Source: Rhizomys pruinosus (lineage: Eukaryota > Chordata > Mammalia > Rodentia > Spalacidae). From it: 64,000 nt of DNA. The DNA is taken from NCBI GenBank assembly GCA_009823505.1, contig VZQC01004530.1, positions 1,609,641-1,673,640 of the forward strand, read 5' to 3'. How positions within the stretch are numbered: position 1 is the first letter of the stretch; every line of letters starts with the position of its first letter. Shown here in pieces: positions 12,530-23,612 of the stretch. The notes beneath the pieces are model-generated. The model saw nothing but the letters and a program-made list of their open reading frames with translations. It made no database searches and was not told the DNA's origin. The position numbers and the translations under genes were made by a program.

Positions 12530-13606
12530 AAGGAGCCGCCACCATAAGGTAACGTTTGGTTGTTATTATTGCATTAGAAATTATTAGGAAAAGATAGGTA
12601 CTAGAAAGGTGTCAAAATGTCAGGATCCACATGTGCATGGGTCCACAGAGTGCTGAGGCAGGCATCTGCTGCTATAAATCACCAACACATCCCTTGGGGA
12701 ATATGGCATCCTTCCTGGACCAAGTAACACTGATGGTCATCCGTGCAGTGCCTGTCTTTGCAGTGGCCCAGTGACTTCAGCACTTGCTAAAGGAGAATGG
12801 GGAAACATTTACGATGTGCTTAATAAAGAGGAGGATAGGGTGGATTGTCTGTTTAGCTCATCTCTTGTGCCTAATCTCTTGAGACCATTTCCACATGAGA
12901 CTATCAAGCTTGAGAAAGTGAGAGGGACAGTGGTAAGGAAAAGGACTTGAGTCTTCCTGGAGAAGGTAACTTGGATGGCAGCCCCCAAACAAAGTATGCG
13001 CCCGGCCCTGCATGATGGATTTTGTCACTGACTCCTCCTTAGATAACAGAAGTTGTGCGTTATTATCAATGAGGAAGGATATATCAGAACCCTTTGTTTG
13101 GAATGGCAGCTTCCCTGCAAAGGGCACTCTAGGGTGCAGCCTATGGAATGGGCGACTTGGCTCAGGTTTCTACTGCCACACATCACCCTTTAGTAGTCTT
13201 CCTCTACCATGGGCTATACCAGGCAGGTCGCAGGTACCTTAACAACTCTTCTTAAGCCACTATCTCCCTCCCTTTGGGTTCCATGACATCCTATACATGG
13301 CATTGTCAGAAGTGCCCCCTGTCTCAGCCAACTGCCTCTTCTGGGGTCCATGGTTAGAGCTTCTCAACACATGCTGGCCCCCTCTGGACCAGCTTGTACA
13401 GCTCTGAGCATAAAGCCAGGCTTTCCTTAAGAGGATGCTATGTGATGGATGAACAATGAGTGAATAAGCAAAGGGCAACCACAGTTAAGGTGGGCAGTGT
13501 CTACTCTGTTTTAAAATAAGGAAAAGGTTTATTCTGGAAACCAATTCAGGGAAGATGCTTCTAAGAACTTGTCATGATCCAGTAAAGATGGGATGATCTT
13601 ACAGGC
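12530..13606. other. Unassigned unique intronic sequence
   Basis: No exon, RNA gene or clear repeat was recognised. Confidence 0.45.
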
Positions 13607-13990
13607 GGGATGTTGTCCTGGTTACTATTAATTGCCGACTTTATAGACTCACCTGGGAAAATGTCTCTTTGAGCAACTGTCTTTATCAGTTTGGACTTTG
13701 GGCATGTGTATAGGGACTAGCTTTATTATTAATCAATGTGAGAGGCCCAGCCAACCAAGGGCTGCACTATCCCTGGGCAGGTAGTCCTGAGCTACATAAA
13801 AAGTTAAGAGTAAGCCACAGAGTAGCACACCAGCAAGCAGTTTTTCCATGGCTCCTGCCTCTGAGTTTCTGCCTGGGTTCCTGACCTGACTTCACAATGA
13901 AGAACTGTAACCAGTAAGATGACATAATTCCTCCCCTATGTTGCTTAGGACAGAGTGCTGTATCACAACAGCAGAAAAGTACCTTGAGTA
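13607..13990 (+). mobile_element. MaLR-like LTR (MT/ORR1-type)
   Basis: Diagnostic tracts, recalled from rodent repeats, include actcacctgggaaaatgtct, atccctgggcaggtagtcct and the end atcacaacagcagaaaagta. These follow the usual order for this repeat. Name of the subfamily is uncertain. Confidence 0.6.
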
Positions 13991-15849
13991 GATGTGAATC
14001 AGCAGACACCTTCTGACAGCATGCGCTGGGTTCATGTCTTTAGAATGCAGGCTTTATAGCTCCCCCTCTCCAGCCCCATCCTTGACAAGGAATAAAGTAC
14101 TCCTAAAGTCATATCTTTGTTTTTTAGGATAAAGTCTCTGGGTCCTTTGATGAGAGAGAGGTGCCTGTTAGGCACAGCCCTGCCACAAAGAGAGGTGACA
14201 GGTGGTTGAGAAAGTGGCCTTGGCTTGGCTAACCAGAACAATTCTATGCTTCTGGCCAAGACGGGCTCAGATATAACCCCTAACATATGATCCTCTGCTG
14301 TCAAAGTAGTCCACATTGAACAACTTCACAGGGCAGGATAAGGCACATCTGCTCATGGACTCTCAGTGTCACATGTACATCCTGGAACATGCTTTGAACA
14401 CCCTACTTGTCTAAGTACACAGAAGACCCTGCGCAGAAGCAAATCAAAGTTGCCTGATGGCGAAAACTGATCCTAAGACTCACACATAAGCTGATGAAGG
14501 AATCTGGACTTTCTTTCTCAGTTGGTTTATTTATCAAAATCCCCCTGGTCAGGCTTTTCAGCATTAGTACCATTGGCTTATTGCATAGAGCTCTTGGATT
14601 TGTTATCAATCAGAAATAAGCACATAAACTGTCACGGCAATGTAACTGAGCTACCCATCCCCTCTGGTAACCAGCTGGGAAGATCGCTCACAGAGGACAT
14701 GCTATTATTTTTAGGTAGTCTAAGCTTTGTGCTTTGATAATAGAAGGCCAAAAGAAGTCCATCCCCCTTGTACATAATACCATGCCCTCACCAATTCCAC
14801 TTCATGGCCAAGCCTTCCATTGAAAAAGAATAAGCAGCTGATCTGTACATGAAAAAGGAGCTCAGGATGGAATGCCACTTGAAAGCCAGCTCTGGTTTCA
14901 AAATATCCAGGGCTCAGAGTAAAAGCCTTGTGTTTGATGTAGTTGGATCTAGGCCCTGCTTCCTGATCAATTCCTATCTGCCAGGAATACTCTGGGATGG
15001 TGGCATGTGTCAAGAAGGAAGATGCTGTGCATGCATTGCAGAACATAGCTCCTGACTGGATTCTTGGGGTGGACGAAAGGCCAAAAGATGCAGAGCCTTA
15101 TGCCAGTGCCAACAAAGGCTGTAAAGATGGCCTTCCTCCTGACAACAGTGATTCTTAGGCCAGAATTAGCTTCTGGTTACCCCATTAAAACACCTTGAAA
15201 TTGAGACCACTGTTAACAGGGAAGAAATTTCCTTTTGACAGCCATTGAAGATGATCAAAACTCGCCATGAGGCACTGTCCCGAATTCTACTCATGTAGTT
15301 CTGCCAGGTAACCATGTGCCTTCTGCTTTATAGACACAGGGTCAGGTCAGGAACTCAGACTGGAACCTAGAGGCAGAATCCATGGGAAAACTGCTTCCTG
15401 GCTTGCTGGCCTCTGTGGGACCCAGTGGGGAACTTGGTGAGCCACTGTGATATGTGTCAGTTTTGGGATATAGCAATTACCTGCTTGGGGCAAATCCATA
15501 GCCTGCTTGGCATCTATAGCCTGCAGTGGTGCTGGTAGCAGATGAGTGAGTGAGCCTGAATTGGAGGAAGAAAAGCCCTGGACTAGCTATTCTTGCCAAA
15601 TGGTGCAAGTTTGTGTGAGGAATGCATTGGTATTTAAGATTCTCATGCTTTGATTTGTTCCATTATCTGTAGTTACATTACTATTAGCCATTCAAGACAG
15701 GCTATATATTAGAAAAATAAGCGATGGAACAGATTTAAGTAAAGATACTGTTTCAAATATTGATTCTGAACCAGGTATGAAAATCATGTTCATTCTTCTG
15801 ACTCTAAAAAAAAATCAGGATATTCACAAAGGTGTTCTGCATTCTTTTT
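13991..15849. other. Mostly unassigned intronic sequence
   Basis: A short stretch at about 15340-15425 (gtcaggaactcagactggaa) resembles a minus-oriented MaLR-type LTR piece. The rest is unrecognised and has no supported gene. Confidence 0.45.
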
Positions 15850-15854
15850 TTTAA

Positions 15855-16065
15855 GTGTGGGAGATGGCTCAGCCTGTTGTGCAAATGGAAAGAGCTGCGT
15901 TCAAATCCCAGGCACCCATGTGTTTTTCAACCAATTACAGGGGAGGTAGGGCCAGGTGGCCTTCTGAAGCTCACAGAGTAGTCACTCGGGCTAAAGTGGT
16001 GAGTGTTTGGTTATATGAGAGATCTTGTCTCAAAAGATGAAGCGGAGAACAATGTGAGGTAGATG
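15855..16065 (+). mobile_element. RSINE/B4-like composite SINE remnant
   Basis: It starts with gggagatggctcagcc, has a degraded tRNA-like head (gttcaaatcccaggcaccc) and a B1-like end (gatcttgtctcaaaa). The middle is diverged. Confidence 0.5.
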
Positions 16066-16299
16066 TCTGAAGGTGTACAAGGAAAAGTGCTCTCTGAAGT
16101 ACTTTCTTACACCTTGACAAGTTCTGACACAAGATACCCTGTGCAGCAGCCCCACTGTGACAGTGCCACGCATTTTCATCACTCCTAAACTTTGCTCATA
16201 TATGCTCCTCTGCAGAATCTCTCAAGTGTCTCTCTGCCTCCTAAGAACCAATGAGTCATCATTATAAATGAGTTTACATTTTCCAAAATAGAGTGGAAG

Positions 16300-16605
16300 C
16301 ATCCAGTCTGTGTTCTTTTTTGTCTGTTCTGCAGTGATTTTGTGTTTCATCCATGTCATATGTATCAAGAGCTCAGTTTTTAAACTCTTAAGTAATGTTC
16401 CATTGTATGGGTATGTCAGTCTGTTCATCCATTCATCAGTTGACTTCTGGACTGCCTCTAGTTTGAAGTTGTACAAAGAAAGCTGCTATACTCATGCATC
16501 TTTAATGAAGTATGTTTTACTTGCTTTGGATAAATTTTGAACAGAAGAATAGCTGAGTCACAGGTGGCATGTTTAACTTCTCTTTTATATGTTTCATTAT
16601 TTGTC
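16300..16605 (-). mobile_element. Old L1 (L1M-like) ORF2 fragment
   Basis: Tracts such as gttccattgtatgggtatgt and tccattcatcagttgacttc match the reverse complement of the L1 ORF2 end region. It has many substitutions and is far older than the L1 at 9.7 kb. Confidence 0.65.
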
Positions 16606-16609
16606 ATTG

Positions 16610-16750
16610 TTTTAAGACAGTGTCTCCCTGTAGCCCCAGCTGGCCTGAAGTCCTTGTGTAGTAGATCAGGTTGGCCTTGATCTCACAGAGATCAGCCAGC
16701 CTCTGCCTCTGGAGCACTGGGATTAAAAACATGCATCACCAATTACCACT
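16610..16750 (-). mobile_element. B1 SINE, diverged
   Basis: Minus-oriented B1 with tctccctgtagccccagctg and a gcactgggattaaaaacatg end. Substitutions are spread through it. Confidence 0.82.
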
Positions 16751-16821
16751 TTCTTTTTTTGTGTTTAACTTAAGAATTGAATAAACTGTTCTCTCAAGTG
16801 ATTGTACTATTTTCCATTAGT

Positions 16822-17014
16822 GTATTACCTGTATGTATGTATGTAAGCACACCTGTACTGTGCAATGCTATCTAAGGTCAGAAGAGGGTCTCAGATCCCC
16901 TGGAACCAGAGTTATAGACAATTTTTAGCTGCCATGTGGATGCTGGGAATCGAACCTGGGTCCTCTGCAAGAATAGCCAGTGCTCTTAACCACTGAGCTG
17001 TCTCTCCATCGCCC
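16822..17014 (-). mobile_element. B2 SINE, older type
   Basis: Minus-oriented B2 ending cactgagctgtctctcc, with the B-box-like tract gaatcgaacctgggtcctct. It lacks the 17-bp duplication found in the younger copies. Confidence 0.85.
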
Positions 17015-17239
17015 TACATCTCATATCTTGTGAGCAAAATTCTAACCTGAATCATAGAAACAGTCATGGGTCCACCATCAATTCCAGATTTGAGCCTGTT
17101 TCCAGACATAGAGCCTCTTGGATGATAAGGAGGTTAGTCCTCTTGATGAAAGAACTCTCAGGACCATGACAAAAATCTTTACCACTCATCTTTCTCAGTC
17201 TTCCACAAAAGGACTTTTACCACTAAGATAATTATCTGC

Positions 17240-19320
17240 TAGGGAAAAAGGAATGATGAGACTTTTCAGGGACTGATGTGCATTGGCACTGAACTGACAT
17301 TGATTTTGGAGACCAAAGCATCACTGTGACCTAGCAGTCAGGGTCCAGTCTTATTGAGGCCAAGTGACCAATGGAAGGAAACTTAATGTAGGTCCTTCTC
17401 ACTAAGGTAATCCATGTGTCATCCAGCAACTACACTTCCCCAGCTCTGGTGTGTATAACTGGCATAAACAAGACTTAGCAGTGAGCAGAATCCCCATCTT
17501 CCTTCTTGACCTGTGGGAATGAGGCTATGTGGGAATCTACCTAGGAAAGCTGGAAACCAAGAACAACTCAGTTCTTTGCTCTGCAAGTACTGTTGAGAAC
17601 AGTGCAGCCACTGAGGACACGAAGGATGCAGGGGAGGAGGGTACTATGACACATCCTCATCAATTTTCCATTGACCTGTGCATTAAACAAACTGGTGAGG
17701 ACAACAACTATTTCTGCTATAGCAAATGGAGTTTCATCCTTGAGAAAATTCGTATACCGTATCCTCTAGTATCTGATACATAGTAACTGATTTGGCAAAG
17801 GTTTATTAATAAGGACATCAAAAGCCTCTTGCTATCATTTGGCAAGACCAGAAATATATTCACTGTCCTGTCTCCTGAGGACATCAGCTTTCTAGTTCTA
17901 TATGGTAACTCAGTTTGCATGGATCTCCTGAATGCTCTTTCTATGGAATACCACACCAGCCCATTACAGAGGCCTCATTGCTGACTGGGATCAATGGACA
18001 TGGCTGGTCTTACAGCATGCCACCTACTGGTCCCTTTCTGATTTCAGAGGTAACATATTACTCAGCTGGGTGTACTGTTCTAAACTACTTATGAATTTGC
18101 CCCAAACCCTACCAGTTTTGAATGAATCTTCAAACAAAAGGCCATGTTACTGGTCTAGGCTGTAGTGGCAGCTACCTTGCCATGTGGGTCACGTGCTTCA
18201 GTAGATCACTGTAGCTTAACATCTCAGTGAATATCGGATGCTGTGTGTAGCTTCAGGCACATCTGGCCTTGCTGATTCTGGAGCAATGCCTAACATTCCT
18301 CTTTAAACAACTGTTATCAAGAGAAGCCAATTCTGGTTTGTTATTAGTAGGCATTGGTAGAAAATAGATGCTTAAACATGGGCCACCAAAATGCCACATA
18401 ACTTAAACTTCCCATCATCAAATTGAAGTGAGATATCCAAGACTGGCCTAAGTAGGCCCTGAGGTGGGAGTAGATTACATGAGGGAAGTGATGCTTGTGG
18501 TTACATGATGCCTCTCCACCAGCCTCATACCAGCATGATCACAAGTCAAACAGAAGCTGTAGGCCTGGTTTACTGATGTTTCTAGATGGTGTGCAAATAC
18601 TGCTTTCCACTGGACACCTGTATTCTCTCGGGTGACATGCCTGAGAGCAATAGGAAGAAAGCCTTTATAGTGAATAGAGAGTTAGGTATTCATTGGGGTG
18701 TGTACTTTCTTGAAGGAAAAATGGTCAGATGAATGACTGTATTATGCTCAGTTATTTGGCTAAATAATCAGGAACTTGGAAGAAAATTGGAAAAAGGTAT
18801 GACAGTACACTCTGGACAAAAATATGCACTAAAGAACAAGGACTTTGGTAATGAAGTGAACAGGATAACCTATTCTGTGTGGCTCTGGGCATCCTCTTTT
18901 TCCAGCCACCTGTCATTGCCCAGTGGGTTCATGGGCAGTGGTGGTAGTGATGGAGGTTATGTATTGACTGACTTAGCAACATGGACTTGCACTCATCAAG
19001 GCCAACCTGGCTGTGGTCATTGACGAGTTCCCAGTCTTCAAGCATCAGATACTAACACTCAGCCCCTAAGAGGGTATCTATTCCCTGGGGAGAATGATCA
19101 CTTGGGAAGGGGCAGTGCTTTTTCAGTGGAGTAGACACTCTAGAGATTCCTGCATAGCCAAGATTCATTGTCCAGGAATCAGGGTAGAAATGGGAGTGAC
19201 ACCATTCACTGTTACTCCTAGGAACACTAGGAAAGATGATTTATTGATCTCAGGATGATATGTTCTACTAGCTCTAGAAATTCTACTGAGGCAAAACAGC
19301 CACTCTATTGAATGGCCAGG
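17240..19320 (+). mobile_element. Ancient ERVL-like pol remnant, broken
   Basis: From about 18470 to 19300 the DNA follows, in order, the reverse transcriptase/RNase H-to-integrase part of ERVL internal sequence as I remember it. Clear landmarks are near 18760-18800, 18850-18880, 18905-19020 and 19155-19250. Similarity upstream to 17240 is weaker. All frames are broken by stops and indels; the longest open piece is under 100 codons. At least one sizeable internal deletion seems present near 19080-19150. No flanking LTR or primer-binding site was recognised. It is a fossil endogenous retrovirus piece with no coding capacity. The assignment rests on nucleotide memory, so a repeat search would settle it. 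Confidence 0.6.
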
Positions 19321-19407
19321 TCAGATTGCTGTAGCCACTCTGAGATCCCTATATCTTCCACACTGACATAGGAAGGAATTTCTGTGCTATGGGAGGTAAC
19401 TGATCCT

Positions 19408-19462
19408 TTACCTCCCAAGTGCTTGGATTAATTAAAGGCCTGGGCCACTATACCTACCCCAG
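19408..19462 (-). mobile_element. B1 tail-end fragment
   Basis: The tract acctcccaagtgcttggatt followed by a degraded ccaccatacc end is the reverse complement of the B1 5' half. Only about 55 bases remain. Confidence 0.55.
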
Positions 19463-22341
19463 TGCTCTTTGAATGTTATCAGGTGCCTTTGATAAAGCAT
19501 ATTCTTTAGTGACTGTGCACTAGGGACTATAAAACTGTTTTGAAGAAAGTTTTATATAACAACAGCAATGGTCCCCCTGGGTGCTGGCGCCAATTCTGTG
19601 CTCGCTGTACTTCTCCACCCCGGCCTATGGCACTTTGTTGATCTTCTGTTGTATAAATACATATGTTGGCAAAATCCACTGGAGTGGTCACTTGCTAGGA
19701 AGAATGCTGCTGTGGAGGTCAAAGGAAAGGACAAGAGCCTTGTGGGAATGTTGACACTAAGAAATGTGTTAAATAAAGTTGATGACCCAGTGGGAGTACA
19801 CTGGTTAGTTGGGTGAAGGGTCCTGGGTGCTGAAAAAGGTGAAGAAAGGACAGTAAAGAGACCTGACTCAGAGGGATCAGTTCATGTCCCTGACCAGAGA
19901 CTGAATTCCACCTTTGGGCACATCCTCTAGCCTCTGCTTAGGCTGTGCCTTGGCAGGTGGTCCTCCCTCAGGCCCTAAGAAACTTCCTGTGCTGCAAGCT
20001 GTCTGGGACCTTGGTAATCCAACCTTGTTTCACATACTTGGATATAACACTCTCTGCAGTTCTCTGGTATGAGCTTTGCCTTCTCCAGGCTAGGATGCAC
20101 CCTCTATAGTTATTGTAAACCCAGTGCCTAGGTTCTGCTGGGTGAATGGACATGCTCTCTGCCACTAACAAATAAGGAGCAACCTCCAGCTACCTTACCA
20201 GATTCTGTTTCTATTCTGATTTTGGGGTACCATGAAGGATAGCCCAAAAGAACTTCCCCATCCCACCTGTCCAGCACCTGTCCTCCCACCCTGGCACAGG
20301 TCCCCGAGGTGGTGTTCCTAGGGCTGGCTGGGCCACCCTGTTTAGGAACTTCTGGCTAGGAAAGGAAAACAGGGGGCTCTCCAGGTAGTGATTGTGATTT
20401 AGGAACTATCTGGGGTGCTGGCTACCACGGGGCAGTCTGTGCATGGAGCCAGTAGGGCCAAATAGGGTAACAGTATGGGAGAACGAGCTGGCAGTACATG
20501 GCCCATATGGAGCCCTGCAGGCCCTTTCAGCACTTGTGCTGTGATGGAGGCTTCCTAGCACACCGAGCTGAGCAGACCCACCTTCACAGCTGCCTGCAGC
20601 AAGGCTGAAGGACACCATCCCCATGGAGATGATAGAACGGAGGTACCCATCACACATATCCCCAAGCAGGGACCTCCACAGCCACAGACACCATTCAACA
20701 GAGATCTGTGCCAAGGTCCTCTTCTTTCCTGTTCCCACGGTGACCACAGCATAAGCTCTGCTCCTAGGGAGAAACAACTCTCTCCCACTCAGATACTGCT
20801 GGACCCCAGCAGTCAGAGCTCTCCCTCTCACGCATGCCTGGAAGTGCCTACATAGAATTCCTGTAGGGCTCAGGGCTATGAGGCCTCTGTGGCACACAGC
20901 TGCTGTTTGCTCTCAGTGGGCTGCACAGCTGGAAGCTCTTTGACCAAAGAACATTCAGTAAGAGCAGCAGCCTGGGTAACATCACCAGATCATTTTATAA
21001 AATGATTTTTATATAATTAGACACATGCACACTTACAGTGGGGTTACCCAGAAGTAGCAGGAAGACAGGCAGTATGTGTTCAAAGTTAGTAAAATTCTGC
21101 CCAGCTGAGGTCATGGGTGGCATCGGTACCAAGTGCTTCTGGCTCCTACACCAGGCCTATTCTGGCTTCTGGCCTGTCCCTGCACTATAAACATTGATTA
21201 TATAGGTTACTTGCTCCTGAGTAATGGAGGATATTTGAAACATTGTCTTCTCAGCTCTTTTATATAAATGGCAAGTGTGGATGCCATGTGCCTTGGTGTA
21301 AATTAGGACATCACTTGGGAATGGAAAAAGGGAAAACTAACAGGTAGCCTTGTACATCAGTACTATTCTTGCTTGAAAATACAGAGGGAAAAAGCACACA
21401 TAGCTTTCAGAATGATAGTGTGCTTCTTTCCTGGAGTTTGCAGAGACCCAGCCTCATGCTCACCTCACCTAACATAGCCCAGGCTACCAGCTACCTCCTA
21501 CCTGGACACTGTATGGCCTACCTCCCAAGCTAGCTGGAGTCAGTGCTGGGTCTATCTCAGGGGACATCAGAGGAGGAGGCCTCATGGAGAAGGACCCTCT
21601 GATGTCCTCTGGACTCAAGTGCTGCAGGTAGAGAGGGCAATGAGCAGAGGGCAAACCAGAGTAAAAGCTGGGTACCAGGCATGTAGGCAGTAGGGAGCCA
21701 GCTGTGCTGGATTCTGTTAGCTCCACATTCTGGAGTATAGCCATGGTGCTCAAATGGAAGGCCCTAAAAGCCTAAGAGCAGAGACACCACAGAGCAAAGA
21801 ACTCTACCCCTACGTCTACCTCCTGATGACACCCAGGCATGTCTCAGAACATGGAAGAGAACAGTTAAACACAAATAGACACAACACACAGCATCCACAT
21901 TTCGTTTCACACAACACACAGCATCCACATTTCGTTTCACAAGGGTGGTGCCCTCTTAGTCTCAGCAGTCAAACCCAGCCACTTCCTACACAGCCCACAT
22001 GGACACATAGAATCCTGTGGAGAGGAGTTTGGTCCATCATTGCAGTATGTCTAGTTTCCAGAGAAGGGGTCTGGAGGCTCCTATGAGCTGAGCAAATAGC
22101 TGAAGAGTCAGGGCTGGAGATGCCCCTGAAAGGGGTTGTCCTCACCTCAAACACGTGAGACATGTAGGATGCTTAGGAAACCTGGCCAACATAGTTGGAT
22201 TCAGACACTGATTTTATGTGCAGAAGTTTTAAAACAACCATGGAATGTGGGCAAACCAAGAGGATGACTGCTAAACTTGGTGTGATAACACCTTAAAACC
22301 TCTTCAACAATGTTTTATATAGACTACATGCTAAAATATTT
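19463..22341. other. Mostly unassigned unique intronic sequence
   Basis: Apart from the short tandem duplication at 21881-21940, no repeat, exon or RNA gene was recognised. The 163-codon minus-strand open frame at 20406-20897 shows no known domain and overlaps a second shifted frame. Confidence 0.45.
21881..21940 (+). repeat. Perfect 30-bp tandem duplication
   Basis: Two identical 30-base units abut (21881-21910 and 21911-21940), each starting acaacacacagcatcc and ending ttcgtttcac. Perfect identity suggests a recent event. Confidence 0.97.
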
Positions 22342-22356
22342 GGGATCATGCTTTTA

Positions 22357-22579
22357 TTTTTATTTTTTATTTATTTTTATTGTATGAATGTACCGTCTGC
22401 ATGTAGGTCTGTGCGCCCGTGTCATGCAATGCCATGGAGGTCAGAAGAGGGCGTCAGATTCGCCTGGAACTGGAGTTAAAGATGGTTCTCAGCCACCATG
22501 TGTGTGCCAGAGATCGAACCCAGGTCCTCTGCAAGAGCAGTCGGCGCTCTTAACCGCTAGGCCATCTCTCCAGCCCCAA
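22357..22579 (-). mobile_element. B2 SINE
   Basis: Minus-oriented B2 flanked by a perfect 15-bp duplication, gggatcatgctttta (22342-22356 and 22580-22594). It lacks the 17-bp internal duplication. Confidence 0.94.
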
Positions 22580-23292
22580 GGGATCATGCTTTTAATAGAA
22601 TATGCTATTACTAGGAATCTCACCTTTTAATTTTATTTTTAAATTAATTTGTTTTTTCAAACTATGGCTACTAGAAGACTTTTCATTAGTTTTGTGGCTT
22701 GTATTTCTGCTAGACAGCACTAATCAGTGCCTAGCTCGCTAGCCACCAGGGCCAGCTCATTAACTCAGATCGTCTCAGATCTTTTATGAAATAAAAGAAT
22801 AGCTGAAAATATCCACTCAACCAGCAGGTTGGCATCTCCCCATTTTTTCATTTTTCTTAGGAAACAAGCCCATCACATATGACTGAGCAGGTTGTAAACC
22901 ACACAAGAATGACATATCCAAGGGACGAGGTGCTGTTCACACTGTGCATATTGTGGATTTGTATATTTTATTTCTGTCTTATCCTGGCATGTGGCAATAA
23001 GAATCATGTGTTAACAAATGGGTCCATTACATGAGCTTCCAACAGAAGGCATGTGGACAAGAGGGATGCCATTTTCTGATTTTCCTAAAAACTGTAGCCA
23101 TATTGTTGGCCCTGGCAGAACCTGAGGCTTGCCTGGATCTACTCTAGCCAGCTGCCTTCTTGCTCTGCCCTCACTCTCTGTCAGAGGCCTGCTGTATCAA
23201 GGCAAGGCCTCAACTGTGCAAAACATCATTGGCAATAATGGAAGAGGGTCACAATAACCTGGCTTAGTGCTGACCCTGGATGTGTCACTTAC

Positions 23293-23612
23293 CTTTTCAT
23301 TTTTCTTGTCATCTGTCCTGCACCCTGTGTTGGTAGGGCTGGATGTAGATAGGCCACCAATGGTTGCTGCTCCAACCTCACCATTGAGGTTGGCAGCACT
23401 GACATTGGGAGGTGTGATCGCTGATGCTGCCGATGTGAAGGGGATGGCTGGCCGGGGACACGTCTGCTTTGGCGGCTGCTGGCTGTGCTGTGGGGATACC
23501 ACAGAGCGGGATCGGAGACTGGTGATAGGCAGGCGGGATGGAGAGTTCTGAGTACGAAGGGGTGATACGGTGGCAGTCGGTCGGTCCTGGGCCTGGGTTG
23601 AGGGGTGGGTAG
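23293..23612 (-). CDS. Sh3rf3: Sh3rf3 internal exon, Ser/Pro-rich linker before the last SH3 domain
   Basis: The exon is 320 nt, with acceptor ccatttcttcag and donor gtaagt. Two bases complete the Ala split with the previous exon, and 106 codons follow, ending in DDKKNEK at a codon boundary (phase 0). The peptide contains QAQDRPTATVSPLRTQNS, SVVSPQHSQQPP, CPRPAIPFTSAASAITP and LSTSSPTNTGC, the strongest SH3RF3-specific matches in the window. It is Ser/Pro/Thr-rich and probably disordered, with repeated SP sites typical of proline-directed phosphorylation and short PxxP stretches. In the family the next exon opens with a Lys-rich segment and leads to the fourth SH3 domain. I found neither in 1-23292, so the following intron probably runs past the window edge. 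Reading through the donor gives a few codons and then diverges from the family. Confidence 0.95.

Noticed and set aside
20406..20897. 163-codon open frame on the minus strand
   Set aside because: No recognisable domain, overlaps another shifted frame, and lies in intron of a same-strand gene with no splice support.
23267..23551. 94-codon plus-strand frame over a Sh3rf3 exon
   Set aside because: Shadow of the GC-rich coding exon on the other strand.
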